A DNA stretch of 64,000 nt from Iningainema tapete BLCC-T55 (lineage in GTDB: Bacteria; Cyanobacteriota; Cyanobacteriia; Cyanobacteriales; Nostocaceae), in contig NZ_JACXAE010000049.1 of assembly GCF_014698965.1 (NCBI RefSeq), positions 81,434 through 145,433 of the forward strand. Reading direction: 5' to 3'. The notes beneath the pieces are model-generated. The model made no database searches. It worked only from the letters and a program-made list of their open reading frames with translations, and had not been told where the DNA came from. The position numbers and the translations under genes were made by a program. Numbering within the stretch: position 1 is the stretch's first letter; the number at the start of each line of letters is the position of its first letter. Positions 30,566 to 38,842 of the stretch are shown piece by piece.

Positions 30566-30916
30566 CTATTGACAGATTGTTGTACTTGTCGCAGTTTGAG
30601 TGCGATTAATTGTTGAGCGAGAACGTAGAGTACTAGTGCGTTTAGTCCCAGTTGCTCTGCAGACAACGGCAGTTCTTCCCGGATATTTCAAAACCCGATA
30701 TGCACCATTTTTGCGCAGGCGCACGCTTGCAGGAGTGCGATTAGGAACAATTACTGCTCTTGGTTGAGCGTTTTGCACTTGGATATCACCGTCTTGATCT
30801 ATCGTTAATCTAACGTTGTCAGTTTCTAGGTCTATCTCACCAGCAGAAGCAATTCCCACAGGTAAAACTAATAGAGCAGAGATGGTAAATAGCGAAATGG
30901 ATTTTTTGGTGAGCAT
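30566..30916 (-). CDS. Small exported protein, unknown function
   Basis: Signal peptide MLTKKSISLFTISALLVLPVGIASAGEI; Arg/Thr-rich C-terminus. Confidence 0.7.
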   Translation of the reverse strand: MLTKKSISLFTISALLVLPVGIASAGEIDLETDNVRLTIDQDGDIQVQNAQPRAVIVPNRTPASVRLRKNGAYRVLKYPGRTAVVCRATGTKRTSTLRSRSTINRTQTATSTTICQ

Positions 30917-31082
30917 GGCTTTAGTCTCCCTATTAGAGGAAAAAACCGATTTTTTAGCAATTCTTGCTAGGAAATCGGTAAAACCTATAATTGCTAATTG
31001 CTATTTTTTTAGTTATTTACTCTTAAAAATTGGCAATTTCGCAATATTTTCCCGCTAATACTTTTGACTATTTTCAACTCGA

Positions 31083-31418
31083 TTAGCGACGATATTTAGC
31101 TGCATCAATTTGACGCTGGACGTTGCGCTGTATAGCTTCTTGGCGAGATTGATTGCCAACACCGTATACTCCTGCATCTTGATTAATTATCTGAAGGTTA
31201 TCTGCTCTTTGCCTACCTGTTTTCTTGTATCGTCCAGAGCTAGATTGATTTTGAGTACTGTATTGTTGACCTCTTTGACTGGAAGAGTTGTTGTAACCAC
31301 TAACAGTATTGTTTTGATTCAAAATTTGTACGTTGCTGCCATCTTGTCCAGCGAAGGCAGTGCTTGGAGCAACAATCAATGCAGCAGCTAATAAACCAAA
31401 AGCGTGAATTTTTTTCAT
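31083..31418 (-). CDS. Small exported N/Q-rich protein with two imperfect repeats
   Basis: Signal peptide; NVQILNQNNTVSGYNNSSSQ and NLQIINQDAGVYGVGNQSRQ. Confidence 0.75.
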   Translation of the reverse strand: MKKIHAFGLLAAALIVAPSTAFAGQDGSNVQILNQNNTVSGYNNSSSQRGQQYSTQNQSSSGRYKKTGRQRADNLQIINQDAGVYGVGNQSRQEAIQRNVQRQIDAAKYRR

Positions 31419-31490
31419 GTTTTTTACCAGGTTAGTTGAGTAGGATAAATTGGTTTTTTGCCAAAACCAGCGTTGTTTAAGTTTATGTGC

Positions 31491-31844
31491 TTAGTAGCGG
31501 TAACCACCTTTTCTTTGCTGATATTGCTTCTGAATAGTATTGGTTTCGGAAGTTTGACCAGTTACGTTATCACGACCTACATTTACACCATATTGGTCGG
31601 TAACTGAATTGGAGCCAGCAGTTTGATTACCACCACGATTGTATGTACCAACACCACTTTTCTTCAGTTGTTCTTGAACAGTATTGGTGATGGAAGATTG
31701 ACCAGTGGTGTTACCAACGCCCTTGTTTACACTGGATTGATTGGTAATACTTTCGCTACCTGCAACTTGATCGGCTATTGCTGCAGTGGGTGCAATTAAT
31801 AAACCAGCAGCTAGTAAACCGAAGGTGAAAAAATTCTTCAACAT
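31491..31844 (-). CDS. Paralogous two-repeat exported protein, copy 1
   Basis: DQVAGSESITNQSSVNKGVGNTTGQSSITNTVQEQ and NQTAGSNSVTDQYGVNVGRDNVTGQTSETNTIQKQ. Confidence 0.85.
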   Translation of the reverse strand: MLKNFFTFGLLAAGLLIAPTAAIADQVAGSESITNQSSVNKGVGNTTGQSSITNTVQEQLKKSGVGTYNRGGNQTAGSNSVTDQYGVNVGRDNVTGQTSETNTIQKQYQQRKGGYRY

Positions 31845-31893
31845 ATTTTTAGACCTGATGAGTTGTGTGTTTTGAATTTGGTTGAGTTGGGTG

Positions 31894-31921
31894 ATAGATA
31901 TAGGCGATCGCCTATATCTAT
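31894..31921. repeat. 28-bp perfect palindrome centred on a HIP1 octamer
   Basis: ATAGATATAGGCGATCGCCTATATCTAT. Confidence 0.95.
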
Positions 31922-31969
31922 GTTTGGTAGTTCCCCTGGTTGGGGTAAGACGACTTCATATCTGTGTGT

Positions 31970-32341
31970 TTAGTAACGGCACAGAGAACCAGCAACTTTC
32001 TTATTAACTTGTTGCTGAATAGTGTTGGTAGATGAAGATTGACCAGTTGTGTTACCGTAACCTCTGTTGTAACTAGATTGCTCGGTAACAGAACTAGAAG
32101 CAGCAGTTTGGCTACCAGAATCGTAACCACCACACAAAGCACTATTACCGCCTCTCTTGTATTGCTGCTGGATGGTGTTGGTGGTGGAAGATTGACCGGT
32201 GGTGTTACCGTAACCTTTGTTGACGCTGGTTTGAGTGGTAACGCTGCTGCTACCTGCAACTTGATCTGCCAGAGCAGCACCAGGAGCAATCATTAAACCA
32301 GCAGCCAATAAACCAAAAGCAAAAGACTTTTGCAAAAACAT
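31970..32341 (-). CDS. Paralogous two-repeat exported protein, copy 2
   Basis: DQVAGSSSVTTQTSVNKGYGNTTGQSSTTNTIQQQ and SQTAASSSVTEQSSYNRGYGNTTGQSSSTNTIQQQ. Confidence 0.85.
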   Translation of the reverse strand: MFLQKSFAFGLLAAGLMIAPGAALADQVAGSSSVTTQTSVNKGYGNTTGQSSTTNTIQQQYKRGGNSALCGGYDSGSQTAASSSVTEQSSYNRGYGNTTGQSSSTNTIQQQVNKKVAGSLCRY

Positions 32342-32546
32342 ATGTTTAGATCTGGTTAGTGATTTGTTTGTTGGTAGATCACCCGATCAAAGCAAAGTTG
32401 CTCTTAATACCTTTAACCAAATATTTTAGGTCTTAAAGCGTAAAGTTGGGGACTTTGCAAAAATTTTTTACTTATACACCGGGTTTTTCACATTTATATG
32501 TGATCAATTGTGGTATGCACCCCGGTTATTCCCCTGTTATGCTCAA

Positions 32547-32924
32547 TTAGTAACGACGGTAGCGACCGTTGCGACCAACTGTGTTAGCAACTTGCTTTTG
32601 AATGGTATTGGTTTCAGAAGTTTGACCAGTTACGTTATCACGACCTCTGTTGTAGCTAGATTGATTTGTCACTGAATTAGCTCCAGCAGTTTGGCTACCA
32701 GGATTACTACGACGAACGTAACCTCTATTAGCACCACTCTTCTTAATTTGTTGTTGAACAGTGTTGGTGATGGAAGATTGACCGGTGGTGTTACCGTAAC
32801 CTTTGTTAACACTTGATTGATTGGTATAGCTGCTGCTACCTGCAACTTGATCCCCTGCCAAAGCTGCAGTAGGAGCAATCATCAAACCAGCCAATAAACC
32901 GAAAGCAAGAGACTTCTTCAACAT
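32547..32924 (-). CDS. Paralogous two-repeat exported protein, copy 3
   Basis: DQVAGSSSYTNQSSVNKGYGNTTGQSSITNTVQQQ and SQTAGANSVTNQSSYNRGRDNVTGQTSETNTIQKQ. Confidence 0.85.
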   Translation of the reverse strand: MLKKSLAFGLLAGLMIAPTAALAGDQVAGSSSYTNQSSVNKGYGNTTGQSSITNTVQQQIKKSGANRGYVRRSNPGSQTAGANSVTNQSSYNRGRDNVTGQTSETNTIQKQVANTVGRNGRYRRY

Positions 32925-33025
32925 ATTTTTAGACCTGATTGATTAGTTGTGTGTTTTGGAGAGACGCGAGGAAGATCGCGTCTGTACTAGATAGATTCAG
33001 CTGCGATCCAAGCTGCGGCAAAAGT

Positions 33026-33406
33026 TTAGCGACGACCAGTGCTAGAGTATTGCTTTTGAACGGTATTGGTTTCAGAAGTTTGACCAGTTACGTTATCAGC
33101 ACCTCTGTTGTAGCCAGATTGACCAGTCACTGAGTTAGCTCCAGCGGTTTGGTTAACAGGTTTGCGAGCAGGGACATAATTTTTACGATAACCACCACGA
33201 GCGCCACCGCGAATACCACTCTTTTGAATTTGTTGTTGAACGGTGTTGGTGATGGAAGATTGACCAGTGGTGTTACCGACACCTTTGTTAACACTAGATT
33301 GATTGGTAACACTGCTGCTGCCTGCAACTTGATCCCCTGCCAAAGCTGCAGTAGGAGCAAACATTAAACCAGCCAATAAACCCAAAGCAAGAGACTTCTT
33401 CAACAT
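33026..33406 (-). CDS. Paralogous two-repeat exported protein, copy 4
   Basis: DQVAGSSSVTNQSSVNKGVGNTTGQSSITNTVQQQ and NQTAGANSVTGQSGYNRGADNVTGQTSETNTVQKQ. Confidence 0.85.
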   Translation of the reverse strand: MLKKSLALGLLAGLMFAPTAALAGDQVAGSSSVTNQSSVNKGVGNTTGQSSITNTVQQQIQKSGIRGGARGGYRKNYVPARKPVNQTAGANSVTGQSGYNRGADNVTGQTSETNTVQKQYSSTGRR

Positions 33407-33611
33407 ATTTTTAGACCTGAGAGCGTTGTGTGTTTGTTAATTTATCTACCCTTGGCTTTACCTATCTACCGCAGTAGTGGCTTGCCTCATACTTAAATAC
33501 TTTAACCAAAGAACTTAGGGGTGTCAAGTAGTTTGGGAAAATTTTTTTAGGTGAGTTTTTTCGTAATTTAATGCTAGAATCTACGGCTATAGGTGAAACA
33601 AATGTGCTGTA

Positions 33612-33965
33612 GTGGCTGTGAAACAAAAGGCAAAACCAAGGATAGCTATTCTTCGCGAAAAGGCTGGACTAACCCAGCTAGAATTGTCACGTCTTGTGGG
33701 CGTGACCGAAAGCACCATTCAAAACTGGGAAAGCGGAAGAACCGGGACAGATCACATAGAGAGAATTATTAAGTTTTGTAAAGCTTTGGGCTGTCAAGTA
33801 GAAGACTTAATCGAGTACGTGAGCGAGTTAAGCGAAGAATCAGTAGCAAAACCCAAATCGCTCAGCGAAATACAAAATTTACTGGGAACTGACACACCAA
33901 CCTCAGATCCTACCCCGAAAAAAGTCAAAACCAAAAGATCAGCAGAAGTCACGAGTCAATCGTAG
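33612..33965 (+). CDS. XRE-family HTH transcriptional regulator
   Basis: IAILREKAGLTQLELSRLVGVTESTIQNWESGR; GTG start; stop TAG lies in a GTAGAGAC repeat. Confidence 0.9.
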   Translation: MAVKQKAKPRIAILREKAGLTQLELSRLVGVTESTIQNWESGRTGTDHIERIIKFCKALGCQVEDLIEYVSELSEESVAKPKSLSEIQNLLGTDTPTSDPTPKKVKTKRSAEVTSQS

Positions 33966-33990
33966 AGACGTTCAGCCGGAACGTCTGTAC
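33962..33990. repeat. GTAGAGAC-family inverted repeat
   Basis: GTAGAGACGTTCAGCCGGAACGTCTGTAC. Confidence 0.85.
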
Positions 33991-33994
33991 CCCA

Positions 33995-34663
33995 TCACCT
34001 CATTTGCCACAGAGTATCAACAGTGACAAACTGATAACCCTGCTGTATCAATTTGGGAATCAGTATTTGTGTTGTAGCAGCAACATCTTGTCCACCGCAC
34101 ACGCCATCATGCAAAACAATTTGTGAGCCATTTTTTACCTCTTGAAGAACTCGCTGCACTACAGTATTAACACCAGGGCTGACCCAATCTTCTGGTACTA
34201 CACTCCACATTACTGTTCTGTAATGCCACTGTTGCAATAAATTTAAAGTTGTGGGTGTAAACAATCCATTTGGAGGACGAACATCACGTACTAATTTGGG
34301 TTGAAGGTGACAAGCACTATATATTGCCGCTTGAGTTTTTTCTAAGCTGTGTTTAAGATCTGTTGGAGAGAGCATGGGAAAATTTTGATGATCGTACCCA
34401 TGTAATCCAATCCAGTGTCCTTTGTCGAATACCTGTTTAGCTATTGCTGGTGAACGGTTGACGCAAGCACCTAACCAGAAAAAGCTTGCTTTCACATTGT
34501 AACGGTCTAGAACTTGCAATAACTGGGATGTGTATTGGGGATGGGGACCATCATCAAAGGTGAGGGCGACAACTTTGGCATGGCGAGCGCCACTCCAAAG
34601 ACAGTCAGGGAAGGTTGGCTTGAGAATTGGGTACAAAATCGGAAATAAAGGATATAGCTGCAT
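33995..34663 (-). CDS. Polysaccharide deacetylase (NodB homology domain)
   Basis: ALTFDDGPHPQYTSQLL, GLHGYDHQNF, RPPNGLF. Confidence 0.93.
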   Translation of the reverse strand: MQLYPLFPILYPILKPTFPDCLWSGARHAKVVALTFDDGPHPQYTSQLLQVLDRYNVKASFFWLGACVNRSPAIAKQVFDKGHWIGLHGYDHQNFPMLSPTDLKHSLEKTQAAIYSACHLQPKLVRDVRPPNGLFTPTTLNLLQQWHYRTVMWSVVPEDWVSPGVNTVVQRVLQEVKNGSQIVLHDGVCGGQDVAATTQILIPKLIQQGYQFVTVDTLWQMR

Positions 34664-34885
34664 TTTTGGATTTGAGATTAGTAAATTTCCCCATCGCCCC
34701 TATTCTACGCAACTGAACTGCTGACAGCTATTTTCCATTGATTGAAATACCAAATGTAGAGACGTTATACCGTTTCTTCAAAAGCTGGCTACACATGATC
34801 CTCTTGTGTCCCCCAAGGCATCGGGGGGTTGGGGGGATCAGATTTGTGGCAACGATCAAGAGATTTAGTATTACATGTAACTAAA

Positions 34886-34915
34886 TGTAGAGACGTTACA
34901 TGTAACGTCTCTACA
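34886..34915. repeat. GTAGAGAC-family palindrome (30 bp, perfect)
   Basis: TGTAGAGACGTTACATGTAACGTCTCTACA. Confidence 0.95.
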
Positions 34916-35273
34916 AGAATATTGTGTCCCTACGGTTCATGTGTATTTAACTGCATCATTTGTATGTAAAGTTTTGTAACAGTTTGCGTAACTCCTAAGA
35001 ATGCTTCCGATATTTAAACATAAAGATTGAAGAGTCTAATCTAGGTCATGCTAAAATTAGATACTTAAAGCCTTAGTATAACAGCAAAAATTTTTGCATC
35101 ATAGCGAAATTTATTTTTCATAAAAATTTGAATTGGTATTGGTTCAAACGAATAAAGGCAATAAACACAGCTAAACAAATGTCTTTCACTAACCACTGGG
35201 AGTGTAAAAGTTATGCCATACACGGAATGGGATGACATATGGGGCTTTGAAGGATATCCAGGATCCCCCGACA

Positions 35274-35396
35274 GGACGGCTCTACGGCAATTCCCACCCC
35301 ACCAAAATTGTCGAAGCACAGGGATGGGTAGTTGATGGTGACGGTGGCATTGTTCTCGTTGCCCAAGCCCCTTCCTCTCAACAACTTAACACGTGA
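35274..35396 (+). pseudogene. C-terminal remnant of a TpsA-like (haemagglutination-activity domain) protein
   Basis: Frame reads KIVEAQGWVVDGDGGIVLVAQAPSSQQLNT*, matching SIVEAQGWVKDANGDIFLVAQAPNVNPQN at the end of the 47187-49727 CDS. Confidence 0.75.
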
Positions 35397-35468
35397 TCGC
35401 CCCTACCTTCCCTTGCTTGCCCCACAAAATAGCACAAAAGGTGCGCGATCGCACATTGACACCCTACT

Positions 35469-35501
35469 AGAAACCCGGCTTTTTGAAAAAGCTGGGTTTC
35501 T
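35469..35501. repeat. AGAAACCCGG-type hairpin (possible terminator)
   Basis: AGAAACCCGGCTTTTTGAAAAAGCTGGGTTTCT. Confidence 0.85.
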
Positions 35502-35552
35502 TTATTTCCTACGTAACACTGTCTCACAAAAACCTTGATATAAATACAAATC

Positions 35553-35582
35553 TGTAGAGACTTCGTATTTCGCGTCTCTACA
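35553..35582. repeat. GTAGAGAC-family inverted repeat
   Basis: TGTAGAGACTTCGTATTTCGCGTCTCTACA; core identical to copy in HlyD CDS. Confidence 0.9.
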
Positions 35583-35767
35583 AAATGCATCTGTATAAAC
35601 ACAATTTTGTTAAGAAGTTATAAATTCACAAAATCGCTGCGTAAATCTTTTAAATATCCCCGATAAGTATGTAAAGGTTCAAGGTTGAGTTAAGCGAGAT
35701 ATGGAGGAAATACCTCCGATTGAACTGAATTAACCTTACCTAATAATCATCAATTAGAAGGAAAAAA

Positions 35768-36571
35768 ATGGCTAGTTTAATCGACAGTACTGTTTCATCG
35801 GCTCTCATTAATTACAACGCAATTAATGATATCTTAGTCTCTGATTTTACCCGCAACATTGGGACTCTAACTGATACTGCTGTTACCCGTAACGGTTACT
35901 CTGTAACTCCGTCTGATCCTACAGATGTCTTTAAGTTTAATGTTGGGAGTAACAGTCATATCAACCTAGCGCTAACAAATATTAGCGCTGGCGATGATGC
36001 AGATCTAAGACTTTACCGAGATAATGGTAACGGTTACTTCGACTCTAACGATACGTTAGTTTCAAGTTCTGTTCGCGGAAGCAACAACGATGACGCAATT
36101 AACGTTGCAGCACAATCGGCTGGAACTTATTTTGCTGAAGTTAGTCGTTATGCTCCTGGTAGTTCAGGTAATGTAACTTACAATTTAGCCTTGTCTACTG
36201 CTTCACCTAGTAACCTACTGGCTAATGAGTACGAAGTGGGAAACTTGTCAGGCGATCGCACTTATTATGGTGCAATCAATAATAGCAACGCTGCTGATGT
36301 TTACCACTTCTCTCTAGGATTTTACGAGGGGGTGAACATTAATTTAACCGGGCTGAGTGCTGATGCTGATATTAGACTGATTCAAGACGGTGGAAATCGG
36401 ATTGTTGAATTATCCGAGGTAATTAGAACTTCTACCAATGGCGGCAGTCTCTCGGAAAGTATTTCCGGGTTTGACCTTTCCGGTGACTACTACCTCCAAG
36501 TCTATCAATATGGTAACAGTAGCACAAACTACACCCTCAACTTCGATTACTTCCCTACCACTTATGCTTAA
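35768..36571 (+). CDS. PPC-domain protein 1 (two PPC-like repeats)
   Basis: DVFKFNVGSNSHINLALTNISAGDDADLRLYRDNGNGYF and VYHFSLGFYEGVNINLTGLSADADIRLIQD; no classical signal peptide. Confidence 0.85.
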   Translation: MASLIDSTVSSALINYNAINDILVSDFTRNIGTLTDTAVTRNGYSVTPSDPTDVFKFNVGSNSHINLALTNISAGDDADLRLYRDNGNGYFDSNDTLVSSSVRGSNNDDAINVAAQSAGTYFAEVSRYAPGSSGNVTYNLALSTASPSNLLANEYEVGNLSGDRTYYGAINNSNAADVYHFSLGFYEGVNINLTGLSADADIRLIQDGGNRIVELSEVIRTSTNGGSLSESISGFDLSGDYYLQVYQYGNSSTNYTLNFDYFPTTYA

Positions 36572-36861
36572 GCTTGAGCATGACTTGAATAAGTAATTGA
36601 AAGCATTGAGGGACAATGCTTTCCACAAGTTGCAAATAATACAGCGGCAGAGTACCAATTTTTGGTCTTTGCCGCTTTTGTTATTAGTTTATGGCATTTT
36701 TCTTAAAAAGCGTTGTAAACAAATGTCAATATTACTGACTTGCTGCGTAAATCTTTTATCTACCCCCGATAAGTAAACAAAGGTTCAAGGGAAGTAAAAA
36801 GAGTAATAAACAAAACTTACCTTGCCTTGAGTAAATCACGATCAACATTTAAAGGAAAAAA

Positions 36862-37605
36862 ATGACTACTTACAACTATACTGTTGGTACTTTGACCGAA
36901 ACCGCTGTTACCCGTAGCAACTACTTAACGAACGAAACAGACTCTAGAGATGTTTATAAGTTCTCAACTACTGGTACCAGCGACATTAACTTGTCTCTTT
37001 CTCGGATTAGCAGTGGTGATGACGCTGACTTAAGATTATATCGCGACAATGGTAACGGTTACTTTGACTCAGGAGATCAGTGGATTACTAGTTCTAGTGC
37101 TAGCGGAAACCGCGATGACGCGATTAATGCTAGAGGTGATGCTGGTACTTATTTTGCTGAAGTGGTTCGTTATTCTCCCGGTAGTACAGGTACTGTAAAT
37201 TATAATTTAGCTTTGTCTGCTACCTCACCTTACTCGCCAAGTAACCTTTTACCCAAAGAGATTAATCTTGGTGACTTGTCTAGCGATACCACCCGCTCTG
37301 GCTATATCAGTAACTATAACACCACTGATGTTTACAGCTTTTCATTAGACTTTTACGAAGGTACTAATATTAGCCTAACCGGACTCAGTGCCGATGCAGA
37401 TATTAGACTGTATCAAGACAACAACAACAACGGTATTGTAGACACAAATGAGTTAGTGCGCTCTTCCACTAATGGTGGTTCTTCATCCGAGTATATTTCT
37501 GGAATTGATCTTTCTGGTAACTACTTCTTAATGGTGTCTCAATATGGTAGTAGCAGTACAAGCTATAATTTGAACTTTGACCATTACACCACTACCTTTG
37601 CTTAG
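36862..37605 (+). CDS. PPC-domain protein 2, tandem paralog
   Basis: Collinear with 35768-36571 product: DVYKFSTTGTSDINLSLSRISSGDDADLRLYRDNGNGYF, VYSFSLDFYEGTNISLTGLSADADIRLYQD. Confidence 0.85.
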   Translation: MTTYNYTVGTLTETAVTRSNYLTNETDSRDVYKFSTTGTSDINLSLSRISSGDDADLRLYRDNGNGYFDSGDQWITSSSASGNRDDAINARGDAGTYFAEVVRYSPGSTGTVNYNLALSATSPYSPSNLLPKEINLGDLSSDTTRSGYISNYNTTDVYSFSLDFYEGTNISLTGLSADADIRLYQDNNNNGIVDTNELVRSSTNGGSSSEYISGIDLSGNYFLMVSQYGSSSTSYNLNFDHYTTTFA

Positions 37606-37856
37606 GTTTGAACATGAAAGTTTCGCTCATGAAAAATAATTGAAAGCATTGAGGGACAATGCTTTCAACAAGTTGCAAATGATACAGGCGGCATACCAAT
37701 CTTGTATGCTGCCGCTTTATTTTATTCTACAAGATTTTTGCTCTTTGACAATCTACTTTTTCTACTTCACATCAAAGATTAAATTGTGAAAAACTGTAAA
37801 TAGTTACAGATAGTTGCGTAAAATCTTTTACTTAAGCTGAAAATTACATAATTACG

Positions 37857-37967
37857 CCTTGAACTGAAGTTCAAGGCTGATAGCTGAAGTCCGTTAAAAC
37901 GGACTAACTGTATACTAGTAAGCTGTCTTCTTACTTGAGCTATCAGCAGAGAAATTTATTTCAAGGC
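37857..37967. repeat. Composite multi-hairpin repeat, copy B
   Basis: CCTTGAACTGAAGTTCAAGG, CTGATAGCT...AGCTATCAG outer stem, AGTCCGTTAAAACGGACT, AGTAAG...CTTACT, GAAATTTATTTC. Confidence 0.8.
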
Positions 37968-38014
37968 TGATAAGAAGCTTTTCCTTTTTTATCAGTAAAA
38001 AGATATTTCAAATT

Positions 38015-38791
38015 ATGAATCAAGTGTTACATATCGCTAGTAATGAGATCGCCACTTCTGAAATTATCCCGACACTTACCAGTTACAACATGATCCCGCA
38101 ACTGATATGCGAGAGTATAATTAATAGGGCGATCGCATCAATTACATGCTCAGAAGAAGAAACAGCAAATGCTCTAGAGCAATTTTATCAAAATTGGGAT
38201 TTGACAACACAAGAGAAAAGACTTGCTTGGCGTCAGCGTTACAGTCTCACCCAAGAACAGCTAGAACAGTTAGCAACAAGAAAGCTCAGAATTGAGAAAT
38301 TCAAACAAGTTACTTGGGGAAATCAACTAGAATTTTACTTTCTCAAACGCAAAAAACAATTAGATAAAGTCATTTATTCTTTAATTAGAACTGAAGAAAG
38401 AGGAACGGCTAACGAATTGTACTTTCGGATCAAAGAAGGAGAACAGTCTTTAGCTGAACTAGCACAAGAATATTCCATCGGTATAGAAGCAGATACAAAC
38501 GGAATCTTGGGCCCTGTAGAATTGGGAAATCTCCCAGTTAATCTTGCTCAATTACTCTATACAAGTCAAGTAGGAATTATTCAACCACCCGTACCTTTTG
38601 GCGAATCTTGGTTAATTGTACGTGTTGAGAAGCTAATACCAGCACAGTTAGACGACTTTATGCGCCAAAGACTACTCCAAGAAAATTTTGAAGCTTGGTT
38701 TCAACAACAACTTAGTCAACTCTCACCAGAAGAACAAATTTGGATGGGAGTCAAACGTAAAGTATCAATTCAACAAGCGCTCGCCGCATAA
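38015..38791 (+). CDS. PpiC-type (parvulin-like) peptidyl-prolyl isomerase associated with T1SS
   Basis: ELYFRIKEGEQSLAELAQEYSIG...GPVELGNLP...GIIQPPVPFGESWLIVRVEKLIPA. Confidence 0.85.
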   Translation: MNQVLHIASNEIATSEIIPTLTSYNMIPQLICESIINRAIASITCSEEETANALEQFYQNWDLTTQEKRLAWRQRYSLTQEQLEQLATRKLRIEKFKQVTWGNQLEFYFLKRKKQLDKVIYSLIRTEERGTANELYFRIKEGEQSLAELAQEYSIGIEADTNGILGPVELGNLPVNLAQLLYTSQVGIIQPPVPFGESWLIVRVEKLIPAQLDDFMRQRLLQENFEAWFQQQLSQLSPEEQIWMGVKRKVSIQQALAA

Positions 38792-38842
38792 ATAACTCAA
38801 AAATTAAGTACAGAAGTTCCTACAGAAAGTCTCTTCAGCACT

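Noticed and set aside
31918-32289. Overlapping minus and plus ORFs within the repeat-protein array (31918, 32039, 32669, 33127, 33149)
   Set aside because: Shadow frames of repetitive genes; only the frames with signal peptides and conserved repeats are supported
35378-35602. Minus-strand ORF 74 aa and plus-strand ORF 35332-35538
   Set aside because: Both run through the TpsA remnant and palindromic repeats; coding is unlikely
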